This document shows, piece by piece, positions 1-11,900 of a stretch of 64,000 nucleotides of DNA. The stretch's first letter is position 1, and each line of letters opens with the position of its first letter. The notes under the pieces were generated by a model, which saw only the letters and a list, made by a program, of their open reading frames with translations, ran no database searches and was not told the origin of the DNA. A program made the position numbers and the translations under genes. The DNA comes from Liolophura sinensis. Taxonomy: Eukaryota > Mollusca > Polyplacophora > Chitonida > Chitonidae. The DNA lies in NCBI RefSeq assembly GCF_032854445.1, contig NC_088297.1:14685335-14749334 (forward strand), given 5' to 3'.

Positions 1-60
1 TTCGGAGATTTGTGCTGCGCTAGCACCCTAACCACAAGACCAGTAATATAACTAATGTTA
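1..60 (-). mobile_element. SINE-A-like head at the window edge, reverse
   Basis: GTGCTGCGCTAGCACCCTAACC matches the reverse of the tRNA-like A-box region. Cut by the window start. Confidence 0.4.
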
Positions 61-664
61 TTTACATTTTCGTCTGTGGTAGATTTAGATACCAGGACGT
101 GATCTGCTATAATACCGACTGTCATTATTCTTGTGTTTCTACGTGAGTGTGAAAGACTTAATCGGGCTATTTTCATCCGCAATGGGGACAGTATTTATTG
201 CTCGAAGGTGAATTCGCATTTTGCCTGAGTCGCTTCAGGCAAAATTTAATTTTTCTGAAAGAAGTTCCAGATCCATAAAATAAACTTTTGACTTTCAGTG
301 AAATTTTATGAGAAACCAAACAAATTATTGTCAATAATATTTCCATTACGAATATTTGTTTCGTTTTGGACATATTTGCTCAGCTAAATATTAACTTTAG
401 TCTGGGTTTAAATCCCATTAATTTCGTATAAAAACAAGGCTGGTATTAAGATAAAAGTCTGGTTTAACTTTGAAATTAACTACCGTTTTGATTCCTCGTT
501 GTATATATGACAAATTAAGTTCCAACACTCTCAGTACACATGTTCTACCATTTGTCATTGTCATGTTTTATATTTAAGAATTTTATTTTCATTAATAAAG
601 TTATCCAGCCTGTCATACAAAATATGAAACTTGTAAGGGTCTATCTCATTATATTATATCAAAA

Positions 665-885
665 TTCCCTCACGCAAGTGTGAAAAGCCCTTGAGGTCAC
701 AGATTCGAATCCAGCTCTCGCCCTTTCTGCTTTAAATCAGGAGACTTCTCAAGCAGATAATGATGAACAGTGGTTTTTCACAGTTATTAGTTTTTCCTCC
801 ACTCTTTAACTTGGCCATCGCCATATAATATAAAATACCTTGAGCGCGGTGTTCAATACCAAAATAAATAAATATATAAATATTT
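665..885 (+). mobile_element. Old diverged tRNA-derived SINE
   Basis: B-box-like GATTCGAATCC near 705 and a tail CTTGAGCGCGGTGTTCAATACC followed by AAATAAATAAATA, a decayed version of the SINE-A tail. It directly precedes the complete copy at 893. Confidence 0.5.
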
Positions 886-892
886 ATCTTTG

Positions 893-1152
893 TGGGGCCT
901 CCGTGGCTCAGTCGGTTAAAGCGCTAGCGCAGCGTAATGACCCAGCAGTCTCTCACCAATGCGGTCGCTGTGAGTTCAAGTCCAGCTCATGCTGGCGGCC
1001 GTACGTGAGAAGGTCTGTCAGCAACCTGCGGATGGTCGTGGGTTTCCCCCGGGCTCTGCCCGGTTTCCACCCACCATAATGCTGGCCGCCGTCGTATAAG
1101 TGAAATATTCTTGAGTACGGCGTAAAACACCAATCAAAAAAAAAAAAAAAAA
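893..1152 (+). mobile_element. SINE-A, near full-length tRNA-derived copy
   Basis: Head has a tRNA-like A box (TGGCTCAGTCGGTTAAAGCG) and a B box (GAGTTCAAGTCC), then a core (GGATGGTCGTGGGTTTCCCC, CGGTTTCC..CCACCATAATGCTGG) and tail (GTGAAATATTCTTGAGTACG..AACACCAATC) ending in poly(A). This is the reference copy for the SINE-A fragments listed below. Non-autonomous retroelement, transcribed by Pol III and mobilised by a partner LINE; the family resembles mollusc SINEs. Confidence 0.9.
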
Positions 1153-1435
1153 ATTATCTTTGTTGCTTTTTGTAGAAAAGATGATGGGTTTATTGTTAAG
1201 CAAAAGGTTAGGGGGCAGGGGGCAGGGACTTTTTATTGCAAGAACTTGTGTATTTAAGAAATCCAGGACTTAATTAAAAATGATTTCATGGTCCGTGATG
1301 ATCGAATTAGCTGACTGCGATAAAATATTTTGTTCCATTAAACCGTCCCCAAGTAATGAGCACAGATTGAGCCCTGGAAAATATTATTTCGTTGGAAATT
1401 AGTGCTTAAACACAACAACATTGACAATCCTGTCA

Positions 1436-1625
1436 AATTATGGTGGCCGGCATAGCATCGTACTAGAAGGAAGTCGGGAAGGGCCCGGGGAAAACCCACG
1501 ACTATTCATAGATTGCTGGCAGACCTTTCCACGTATGGCCAACGCACTGGTGAGAGGTTCATACTGTAGGTCATTCCGCCGCGCTGGCATGCTAGCTAAC
1601 CCAGAAGGAATCCTAAAAGGCAGCG
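1436..1625 (-). mobile_element. SINE-A, diverged, reverse
   Basis: TATGGTGGCCGGCAT, GGGCCCGGGGAAAACCCACG and TTGCTGGCAGACC match the core in reverse, then GCGCTGGCATGCTAGCTAACC matches the tRNA head. Confidence 0.75.
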
Positions 1626-2229
1626 TATTAGTCTAACGACTTCTTAGTTGAACTAAAGCATTACAGACAAACGGTTGCAAATATTTCTAACCTTACTTAC
1701 GTGTATAGCCGGCAAGCAAGCACCCAGATGAATAATACATATACGATGCTATGCACATACGAGCAAATACCAGGTAAGTGTTTATACAACAATTACACAA
1801 TTTGTAGCTAAACACGCCATAAATTGCTACTCATCTATGTAGACGTGCACGTATGCCGGACAGAGCCTACCTATTATAAAAAAAATTGACACAAAAATGT
1901 CATTAATTTAGGGGTCAGTTACCAAATTATAATATAATAATGGTTATTTTAACTCGGCCCCGCGAGCTTAGTTTAATTCTACCAGAACGCACAGAAGCAC
2001 GTTCGTCTTGGCAGGTGCTGTTGAAATCAACTATTATTGACTAATTAGTATGCAGATCACAAATGTGTGACAATAATATTGGGAGACCAGAAGTAATAAT
2101 TAAAAAAGTTACAAAAAAACAACAACCCCCCAAAACATATGTTTCCTGTAATTACGTAAAGGTGATAAAATAGAGTACACAGTCTTCTGTTACACTGCCT
2201 GTGTACGTGTTGAATTCTCGCTTAAAATT

Positions 2230-2450
2230 TATTTGTTGAATTTAACGTAATATACAATGTTCTCTGTATGATGACATAATGGATTGTGTTACCCCAACAT
2301 TACATTATGTACAAGACTATGTCCTCGTTCCTCCAACAAAAGTATTCTGTTGGAATAACAGAAAAAAAATCTCTTTATACATAACATAATGTTTTGAACC
2401 CATTCCCCTTAATATTCTGTTATTTTTCAGAAAACATTTATATATTTGAC
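2230..2450. repeat. AT-rich hairpin family H1 copy
   Basis: ATTCTGTTGGAATAACAGAA near 2345-2364: 8-base arms ATTCTGTT/AACAGAAt around GGAAT. Surrounded by TTACATTATG and ACATAATG phrases shared with other copies. Confidence 0.5.
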
Positions 2451-2527
2451 CGGCATTTTATGCTCTACTCAAGAATTAAGTGAATAACTTGAATTGGTGG
2501 CCAAGCCTAGAATATCGACTGTGTTCC

Positions 2528-3570
2528 CTGTATCATTAAACTGAGTGGCAACAGTTTGTCTCTCTGTATCACTGAACTGAGTAGTGACAGTTTGTCTCTC
2601 TGTATCACTGAACTGAGTAGTGACAGTTTGTCTCTCTGTATCACTGAACTGAGTGGTGACAGTTTGTCTCTCTGTATCACTGAACTGAGTAGTGACAGTT
2701 TGTCTCTCTGTATCACTGAACTGAGTGGTGACAGTTTGACTCTCTGTATCACTGAACTGAGTGGTGACAGTTTGTCGGTCTGTATCACTGAATTGAGTGG
2801 TGACAGTTTGTCTCTCTGTATCACTGAACTGAGTGGTGACAGTTTGTCTCTCTGTATCACTGAACTGAGTGGTGACAGTTTGTCTCTCTGTATCACTGAA
2901 CTGAGTGGTGACAGTTTGTCTCTCTGTATCACTGAACTGAGTGGTGACAGTTTGTCTGTCTGTATCACTGAACTGAGTGGTGACAGTTTGTCTCTCTGTA
3001 TCACTGAACTGAGTGGTGACAGTTTGTCTCTCTGTATCACTGAACTGAGTGGTGACAGTTTGTCTGTCTGTATCACTGAACTGAGTGGTGACAGTTTGTC
3101 TCTCTGTATCACTGAACTGAGTAGTGACAGTTTGTCTGTCTGTATGACTGAACTGAGTGGTGACAGTTTATCTCTGTATCACTGAACTGAGTGGTGACAG
3201 TTTGTCTCTCTGTATCACTGAACTGAGTGGCGACAGTTTGTCTGTCTGTATCACTGAACTGAGTGGTGACAGTTTGTCTGTCTGTATCACTGAACTGAGT
3301 GGTGACAGTTTGTCTCTCCGTATCACTGAACTGAGTGGTGACAGTTTGTCTCTGTATCACTGAACTGGGTAGTGACAGTTTATCTGTCTGTATCACTGAA
3401 CTGAGTGGTGACAGTTTGTCTCTCTGTATCACTGAACTGAGTGGCGACAGTTTGTCTCTCTGTATCACTGAACTGAGTGGTGACAGTTTGACTCTCTGTA
3501 TCACTGAACTGAGTGGTGACAGTTTGTCTCCCTGTACCACTGAACTGAGTGGTGACAGTTTGTCTCTGAT
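2528..3570. repeat. 36-bp tandem array, about 29 copies
   Basis: Unit begins CTGAGTGGTGACAGTTTGTC and continues TCTCTGTATCACTGAA. Head-to-tail without spacers; variants GTAGTG/GTGGTG/GTGGCG and TCTCTC/TCTGTC are interspersed, a few units are 34 bp (near 3172 and 3352). The 36-bp period is a multiple of three, so long frames stay open on both strands; they are not read as genes. Confidence 0.97.
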
Positions 3571-3684
3571 GCGTGTTACCAGTTATGTTTCCTTTATTTT
3601 TTTGTCTTGTTTTGAAAAGGGGTCAGGGGATTTTCAGCTTGGAACAACTCTTCATAGCGTACAAATGGCATATATGAAAGTACG

Positions 3685-3800
3685 TCGAACTTAGATTTAT
3701 TTATTTATTTAGTCGATTGACCTTTCACATCGACCGCATTGCCGGGGGACTGCACCGCGCTGGCACGCTAACCACCTCAGCCATGGAGGCCCCGCTATTC
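3685..3800 (-). mobile_element. SINE-A head fragment, reverse
   Basis: TTTATTTATTTATT tail, then the reverse of GCGGTCGATGTGA and of GGGGCCTCCATGGCTGAGGTGG. The core is missing, so it is a deleted copy. Confidence 0.6.
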
Positions 3801-4479
3801 AGAAAATATAGCACTGTGTCAAATGAACAACACATGTTTTTTAGAGTGTACCGCCATAACACATCTGTACCATGCAGGGGATTTTCGTGCCATGCAAGTC
3901 AGTTTGGTTGGAACGCTTTTCGAAATTTGTATTCAAACATTTCCATATACATCTGACTGGTTAATGCACTCCTAAAACTTGCTCGTACATCGTTGAATTA
4001 CATGTCTCAGTTGTGTTAATAAACTACAGTATTAATCTGTTTAAAGATATTCAACATTAATGGCTGTGAATCATTTCCTATCTTCGGCCTTCTCATCTGC
4101 TATTCAACTTCTGTGAAATCATACAAGGTGGTGAAAAACGTGATAGATTATTTAATATAGAAAACAAAAGTAGCCGTCCCTTGTCGATAACGCAGAGCTC
4201 TGCCGGGATGTCGCCAAATGATCACTGTGTAAATCATCCACGCGACTACTTCAATTGGGGAAGACATGTATAAGTATATAGGCCACGTTTAAAAATTCAT
4301 GCGGTTATACTATTCACAGAATAGCTGTAAAGTCTTTACAATGAAACGTGAGGCAAGGTGGGGGGGGGGGGGGGGAGGGGGCTTGGATCAGTGTTAAAGT
4401 CAACGTAAGGTAGAACATGAGATGTGCCTCAATAGAAAGAGTTGTACCCAGAAATAATTTACATTAATCGTCTTTTAAA

Positions 4480-4735
4480 ATTTTTTTTTACTTGGCGCTG
4501 AGATGTTTGCGCAAGGGAATATGACAGCAAGGCCCAGTGTCAGTATAATGTGACTGGGTGTGGTGTCATGTCTGGTGTCTTCGGCTTGATACTTCAGTGG
4601 CAGCAGTACTCTTGCGGCGTGGATTCTCACTGGTACGAGAAAGCACAGTATATATATGTACACACACCTAATGATTCCTTGTCGTCAAACAACTGAAAAA
4701 TTGTTAAGTACGACGTAAAAACCCAAGAATACATA
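4480..4735 (+). mobile_element. SINE-B-like dispersed repeat
   Basis: GGCGCTGAGATGTTTGCGC, AGTATAATGTGACTGGGTGTG, GTCTGGTGTCTTCGGC and tail TTGTTAAGTACGACGTAAAA. This organisation is familiar from mollusc genomes. A reverse fragment occurs at 23875-23965 (CACTCAATCACATTATACTGAC through GCTGAGCGCCAAG). Confidence 0.65.
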
Positions 4736-5914
4736 AATACATTTTACATTTTCTTAAACTAAAAACAGAATTAGGCTTTATTATTTTCAAAGGTGTGTTT
4801 TTATGGCTTTAACTTCCATAATATTTTCACATTATTTTGGAAATCCATAAAAGTTTATTAAACCTATTGTACAAAATGATATAAGGTGATTTCACCAAAA
4901 ACTAACTAAAACGGAAATTGTGAAGAAAATGACGTGATGTCACATCATTTAGATGTGGTAGGAATGGGTATCCTTATTTTATCTGATTTTGAGTGTCTTA
5001 TACAGCTCAGAAATATTTCTGAAACATATACATCCGCTTACTTTATTTCCAGCCATAAAATTAACAGCTATGGTATAAGTGAGCTTTTAGCAACAATGAA
5101 ATAAATAAATATATAAATAAAAGAGCTATGCCTATACAGCCCCAGTGCCTGATAATACGATATTATACGCCTGTATAAGTATCAGCTACCACCACAAAAC
5201 TTCGTAATGCTCAATTCTTTGCAGCACAGTTTTCAACCTTTTACAAAAGTAAAGAAAAGTAATTTGTTCATAATGTACATGTACGTTATTATTCTCGACG
5301 ATTTTTTTTTTTTACATTTTGTTGTACGATATCCGAGAATTTTCAGATCTTATTTCATTAAAATGGTCCTCTGTGTATAAAATACGGGGAATAACTCTTA
5401 CAGTTTACAGAAAATCAGCTTTTCCTCAATGGTTATTTCCCTTGACATGCCTGGCCAATTTTCCATGAGTGCTTTTTCGTTCATGGCAGATTAAGAAGTA
5501 AATCACACGAACTCAGTTAACTTTTCATATGTATTTACCTGAATGCTTTTGACGTGAATGTAGTCGACGAAAGAAACATTCACATACCAGCCGTCAACAA
5601 TAATGAACGTTCTGGGTCAGTAATCGCAAGGCCAATTTCCAAAACCAAGTTCAATACAAAACCAATAAGGAACAAAGAAAGTGCATAAAGTAAGAAATAA
5701 AAACGGATTGATGCAAAGAGAAGTAGATATAAAAGTTGGAAACACGTCATTGAAAACTGTTGACAGTTACAGATCCAGAATAACTCAAAATGCTCTGATA
5801 ACCTCACATTTGATAAACCATAACTTTGTAAAGTTTCAGATTTATTGGAAATCGCATGAACAGGAAAAAAGCTTATCTACGGTGGTGAATTTTACGTGAC
5901 TATTCTAAGAGCTT

Positions 5915-6020
5915 TGGGCTTGACAATGTGGATGATGGAAATGCGGATGATGACAATGCTGATAATGACAATGTAAATGATGACACTATAAGAGATAACG
6001 ATGTTGATAATGACAGTATG
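5915..6020. repeat. Degenerate GATGA(C)AATG short repeat
   Basis: Irregular repetition of GATGATGACAATG, GATAATGACAATG, GATGACAC; period 12-18 bp. Confidence 0.6.
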
Positions 6021-7089
6021 TTGTAACGTTCATCAGACAACTTTCTGACTGACCATAAAAAAATCATGCAGTACTGACCGACAATTCACGTCTTATGCAC
6101 TGCATGTATCCACCATTAATTGTGTTGTGCATGACAAGATGTTGAACAGAACGATACAAGCGGAGCTTTCCCAGGCTATAGTTAGCTTTGTTTGAAGGAT
6201 AAGCATTCATCTCTTCTCTCTACATTTATTTATTTTAGAAATTCTGTTTATTTAATTTTCGACAACAAAAAATTCAGAAACAAATGAGCCAGGCAAAGAT
6301 TTCGCCCATGAAGGATCCGGAGATCTTGATTTGTTTGAGATTGTTGTCGTTCCCATTAATCAATCAGCGTCAATGGCAATGTCATGTGAAGATGTGTCAA
6401 GATGGAGACGTGGCGCCATGTTGTGCCGTCAAATGACCTTGAACGGATCATGTGAACGTGTTTTGATGCTGTAATACAAAGAAAACGGACAACAAAACAC
6501 ATTTCCAGGATTATTGGACGCTGTGATCTCAAAAAGTCGTGCTTTCGATTATAAATATTGTCCGCGAGGGCTGTGCTTGAATCGACAGTCCAGCTATGTA
6601 ATGGGAACAGGCTTTGCGAGGGCTAGCATTGGTCAAGGACTTGTCTGCGATCAGACTGACCCCTTAAGCCCAAAATTTGTTTCCGAAAAAAGATTTTCAG
6701 ATCCCGGCCTCAAATGATCCGGAATATCGGTTAGCGAGCACATGGGCAAAAAATAATGTTGTTAAAATTCATGAGGCGTACCAGTTTTTTAATGAACAAT
6801 TACTATTGTGGTTAAAACTTCGACCAAAACTTCGAACTTTCATTGCTGCCTGTATCCCGAAATCTGGTTTTCGACTTCAACTGTTGTCCGCGTGCGCTGC
6901 ATCGGCATAAGACTGGCGCTGCAGAGAGGGCACTGGGCAGATTCCATAAATCTAATTTACACTTGTTAAAATTTTGAAATCTTAAAATAACGCAAATTTG
7001 TGAACGTTATCCATTTGAATTGGCCACGACTCGATTTAGCGTTAGGTTAAGATCAGGCTGGAGCAATTTCTATTTTTGTTGGCCACACG

Positions 7090-7185
7090 ATTTTCTGTCA
7101 ACGCAATGCTGGCTGCAATCGTATGCTGAGTGAAATATATTTCAGTACTGCCTAAACTCCAATCAAATAAATAATAAAATTAACA
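7090..7185 (+). mobile_element. SINE-A tail fragment
   Basis: AATGCTGGCTGCAATCGTATG, then GTGAAATATATTTCAGTACTGCC and CCAATCAAATAAATAATA. Confidence 0.6.
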
Positions 7186-7839
7186 AATTATACATATTAT
7201 ATTGAACTTTAAAACTTTTATTTACGTCCAAAATTCCTTTTCAGAATAATCCACTGGTCTCAATATAAGTATATCCTCTAACAGATGTAATATTCCAAAT
7301 TTGTCCAAATCCTTATCACAAAGAGTTATTTTAATATTCTTTAGGAACTCGCTAATCTTTGTAGGCTGTATATTTATAGTGGATTGGTCAAAATATTGAG
7401 AAAAAGTATTATCTGGTCGTTTTTGCTTAAACATTCCATTTTACGGATAAATTTGGATTTTTTAATTTTCCTCTTTCCTTTTAAAACATTTTAAAACCGT
7501 TTATAACAAAACAATGTGAACGACAAGAGGCGCTAAAAAGCAATTTTATGTTTAGGCTGCTATATTTATAACCTATTAATTTGAGAAATTTTATGGCTTT
7601 AGTCTAACCTAACTTTTATTCAGCAGGCGTTGAGCATATAATAAGCGTATTAGTCAATACACGGTTTCTACATATGAAGGCTGTACATGCAGCGGGAATA
7701 AGCTGGAAAAACATTGCATTCATTGAATCAGATAGTCATATACATGTAGACCTATGTGTATAATTTCATTTTTAATGTATTGTAAAAGAGATACAAAATA
7801 TTTATTTCCTTGTGCACGTTCTGGTCAAAAATAGCTTAG

Positions 7840-8060
7840 TCAGCTGATCGCACTGATCGAGCATGAAGAGTCACGTGGCGCATTCGCCAGGTTTATCTTA
7901 TCGGCAGCTTGTGCTGTCACGTGATCCCAATGTGAAAACAATTAGATAAGAGGACGTAGGAGATAAACGTCTTGTCGTAAAGGTACGCGTCCTGGCAGTT
8001 CGCACCCAGCTTTCAAAGTTCTCCATTTTGCTCTTATCAAAGTGATAATTTCGCTTTGGA
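7840..8060. promoter_or_regulatory. Candidate enhancer with clustered GATA and E-box motifs
   Basis: Five WGATAR matches on either strand in 156 bp: 7893-7898, 7944-7949, 7961-7966, 8034-8039 and 8043-8048. Also two CACGTG E-boxes (7872-7877, 7918-7923) and a CAGCTG near 7841. Fewer than one WGATAR is expected by chance in that length. The block is not part of any repeat family recognised here. Confidence 0.4.
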
Positions 8061-8464
8061 GATCTTAAAACTTTTTCGTTGTCATCTTTGAGTGTTTTAA
8101 CGGCTCGTCACTTTGCCGAGCCAGCAATCTGAGAAATTGCCCTCATGCCCACACGGGTGAAATCTACTCGTCTTGAAAAGAGGTAACCAAGGCAACAGTT
8201 CTACCGCCTATATTTTAAGAGCCCGCTACGATATTCTGCTAAGACATTCCATTTTATTTGGAATGTTTCTACACTGAAGCGTTTCTGTTTTCACTGCTTG
8301 ATAAGACACAAAACCCACATGCTGACTAAAGCTCATTTATGCCTGACCAGTGACTTCAGGGAAATCTAAAACAGTGTTTATACATCTGCATATTATACAG
8401 GTCCTGTTATTGCATGGCCTTGTCCGTCCATCCGTCCGCCCGTTCATTCGCTGTAAAGGTTTCT

Positions 8465-8780
8465 TTATGTAATTACAGCACAGAGATGAAAACCAGGGCA
8501 GCAGCGACAGTGTGATAGCTGGCAAGTGGTAACGCGTAACTGGTGAAATACAGCCTCTTGTCAGTTTACCTGAGTCAAGGTTTTATTCTGACAACTCATG
8601 TAAATGCATAAACAGTAGCATTCTACAAGTCCCCTAAGCACCATGGCTGAAGCACAAATGGGTAAAAAAAATGCAGTGATGTAAACTGCACTTTATTAGA
8701 CGTCACTGCATCACTTAGAATTGCTTGTATCACTTAGAATTGCTTAAAATGCTGTTGTCATCACATTTAGCATACAGTCA
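8465..8780 (+). repeat. Dispersed repeat family D1, longest copy
   Basis: Landmarks in order: TTACAGCACAGAGATG, AGCAGCGACAGTGTGATAG, ACGCGTAACTGGTGAAATAC, TTTACCTGAGTCAAGG, TTTTATTC, CTCATGTAAATGC, CCCCTAAGCACCATGGCTGA, GCAGTGATGTAAACTGC, TTGTCATCACATTTAGC. No tRNA boxes, coding frame or SINE-A tail. Class unknown. Confidence 0.8.
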
Positions 8781-10539
8781 CAGTCATGCCTTTCTATTTT
8801 AAATGACTTTGTTCATTTGGATCGTAACTAGCATTTATCCTCGTAATTTATTTTTGACAGTTCTATTAATTTGTTAAAACCATAGGCCTTCTTTGGTTGT
8901 TGTAGCCTGTGGTACTATATGGACTGAAGTAAATAGTCGAAACAATAACCCAACAACGCATTCACTGAAAATGTCAAACACCCTTCATCTATACATCAGT
9001 GTACTGTCAGGAAATGCCAAACTACATCGTCCGGCATTAAACGCAAATGATTAACTGTTGCATATCTCTGCAGTCACAGACAATACATTTTCAATAGAAA
9101 GCCATTTCACTTAGTTTATTTCATTACATAAGTCTCCAAAACACAGGGAAAAGTTTTGTTTGTGATCCGCGTTGTTATTTTGTAGTCCTGACATAAAGGT
9201 TTATCTTGTTGCGTTTTGCATAACTTTTATATTTTTTTTGGCGGAAAAAAATTGAAATAAATTATAGCACCGTGAAGTCAAGAATTCTTGGATTATGTCT
9301 TGTACATAGGGATAACAGAGGCTTTATAAAGTTTTAATGTTCGAGGTGTATAGCTATCTGAGGCAAAACATTGTTAAATATAATATTGAGTCAGGTAAAT
9401 TATGAAAAACGATGTATGATACATAATCCGTTCAAGAAGAATGCAAATGACAAATAAACAAGTATGTAACATGATCTGAGTGTGTGGCTATTACATTGAT
9501 GGCAATGTCATACATTTGAAATCTGTGTGGGTGTGGAGTGTAAATGGTGACTGGAGAGAAAGGGCCAGGAATTTGAACTCAAGTAGCATTCAAAGAACTC
9601 ATTGTTAAACAAGTATTTGGTCACGCTGTCTTCAGTTTTTCATATATTTAACCATGCGTAAAAAATGGGAAGTGTAATTTAGGGTGTTGTGGTTAAAATA
9701 CGTGTTATTAACTTATAAACTTGTACTTTGTAATCGGGCCAAATAACAAACTAATACATGCTTTTATGCCAACTGCAATTGGCCATTAAAACATGAAACA
9801 AAGAATGATACCAAATCACAAATAACAAAGTATGAAAGAAAAGGTTTCCAGTTAAAATCAAGTTTGAACATTGAAGTGGGAAGCAAGGAATCTAAGGTAG
9901 ATTCCACAGGTTATATTACAAAATAGATCTATTAGTATTTCTGGGTCTTAGAAATCAGCATTTGGACAACTTCATCAATGCTATCTTAAGACAAGTGTGT
10001 CAACATTTCAAATGTACGTATGAAAGTTAAGAATAGTGATCAGGTTTTACATTTTTGTCTTAAGTCAGAAATCGCTTTGTGGAACCTGCTCTTGGACCGG
10101 AGATCTTCGCGAGTCCTATTTTGTGGCAGCTTCATTAAATCTTCATGATTAATGGCCTTCATCACCTTTCCCCCATCCCCACCCCACTTTCACTTTTCTC
10201 CACCCGTCTGTGTCTGGTTTACTACCCAAGCTGACTGGTTTATCTTCGTGCATATTAAGTGCCCTTTTAATACAAACAAGTGTAAAACAAACTATGCTAA
10301 TTTGTTCAGGGTGGGAACCCTTCCAGACGGCCGTAGAGTAGACCGCGATCACGTGACTCGTCATTCTGGCGTTTGTCGTCTGCTCCCCTCAGTTATCTGG
10401 GCCGTATATCTCTGCACAAGATACTTTCGGGTGAGAAATTATTTCGCATGGACCTAGCGTCCGAGTAAACCTTTCCGAACATAAGGATTCAATTAGACGG
10501 TCATCAATTGAGAAATTATGGCGGTGTGTGTGTAAGTCA

Positions 10540-10700
10540 CTTTATCAGGGGCCTCCCTAGAGGTACACCTCCCCCTGACCGCCCTGCGCCTCCACCCCTG
10601 CCGGTTTTACCCTGCCTCCGGAATCTCTGAAACCCTCTGACCACTTACCACGCTTCGGTGGCAACGGGGAGTGGGACAAGAGGCCATACCATCTTTCGTC
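10540..10700. other. GC-rich patch
   Basis: Short GC-rich stretch including CCTCCGGAATCTCTGAAA, which loosely resembles CTCTGGAATCTCCGAAG in the 16.5 kb island. No gene or repeat recognised. Confidence 0.25.
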
Positions 10701-11215
10701 ACTTCACACAATCTCAAGTCGTTAAAAGCTCATTGGGCAAAATTAGTCCTTATTTCTCAGCCCCACATGACGCCGTGTAGAAGACCATTCATTCGCCTAC
10801 ACAAATTGAATATTCCAGTTATAGCTCATATATGAGTGTCTCCAATATACGTGTGATAGTAAGAAAAATTTATCCCTATAAATAAATAAATAAATAATGG
10901 ATAAAATGTGTAAAAGAAATCAACGATTCTCCACGTGAATTCCAAATGTTACTGAAAATCTGAAGCACGATATAATATACATGTATTTTCTGTAACAGGT
11001 TGTCTTATGTTATGGTAAACAGAAGTGTTTATGCTTTTCTAAGAATAATGTAAAACATTTATATACCAATACAGTAATTCGATCAGAATTACATAATTTA
11101 TATACAGCCGTCCTTAAAAGGCAAGACACATAAAGTTTCATGAAAAAAAAAAATCAAAAACGCCGGACTGTTAATACAGGCACACAAACCTCTTCAAGGC
11201 GTCTTATTGCTTTTG

Positions 11216-11250
11216 TGTGTGGGGGGTGGGGGGGGTGGAGGGGGGGAGGC
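11216..11250 (+). other. G-rich run with G-quadruplex potential
   Basis: Runs of 6, 8 and 7 G separated by one to four bases. Similar G or C runs: 4357-4381, 22780-22793, 30415-30436 (C), 37411-37424 (C). Confidence 0.7.
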
Positions 11251-11699
11251 AGAAACAGTAATATGTATTTAACTTTGAATACATAAACAAAACTAATTTT
11301 ATCAGCAACCGGGCTGGTAGTATATCATACGTATAAACCTATATTACTAAGCATTTTCTCATACGGTAATTTTAAAGCTAAGCATCCATGGGATATTTAA
11401 TTGTTTTACTTTTGAACATTTACATAAATTCTTCAGCTTTTCACTTGTCTAGCCAAGTAATTTGAGATACACAATGTAAAGTTATTTTGAACTTTTGAAG
11501 CTTTTGAAATTTAAATAACTCTGGATGAAAACACTTTTAGTTCTCAAGCATATAGGCTATATTACGTAATGCATAGGTGAATCTACTTTCGCTCAAAATG
11601 AGATAACAGGGTATTTCCGAGGTAGAACTATTTCATCGGAGATAAAATAGGCCTACTGTATCATGGGACATGTCATCAATGTTATGTAAGTATGTTTGA

Positions 11700-11900
11700 T
11701 CACATTTTTATGGAAAAAATTGGCGTCTGAAAAAAGTTTTAAGAATCAATTTTACAAAAAACGAACGATGGAGAAAATCAAAGAGCTGAACGTTTGTAGA
11801 CGTGAGAATTCCTCTTGGAAAGAGGTGCCATTTGTGCTTCTATTTAAGCTTGAAATTAGAACTTTTTTCGAATTAATTAATATGGGTACTAATTAATATG
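11700..11900 (+). repeat. Dispersed repeat related to the intronic SAP-like relic
   Basis: ACGAACGATGGAGAAAATC, AAGAGCTGAACGTTTGTAGA and AGAGGTGCCATTTGTGC align with 33418-33505. Frame is disrupted relative to that copy. Confidence 0.45.

Larger units (their letters stand above)
3576..7089. other. Non-coding stretch
   Basis: AT-rich, no gene recognised. Holds the SINE-A head (3685), a G-run (4357), the SINE-B-like copy (4480) and the GATGAC repeat (5915). Short open frames at 5681-5899 and 6514-6910 resemble nothing known. Confidence 0.6.

Noticed and set aside
893-985. tRNA gene
   Set aside because: A and B boxes are present but the acceptor, D and anticodon stems do not form, and the sequence runs into the SINE core. 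The same conclusion holds for 21955-22055 and a weaker tRNA-like stretch near 29440-29530.
840-1203. Frames such as CGRCEFKSSSCW and NRAEPGGNPRPSAGC, repeated through the window
   Set aside because: SINE-A read in one or other strand; the recurring peptides reflect repeat copies, not a protein family.
2528-3570. CRISPR-like direct repeats
   Set aside because: Units abut with no spacers, and the genome is clearly eukaryotic. The same applies to the 33-, 31- and 49-bp arrays.
2507-3694. Long frames (up to 209 codons) on both strands
   Set aside because: They are the 36-bp tandem array read in frames that stay open because 36 is a multiple of three; no start, splice or protein-family evidence.
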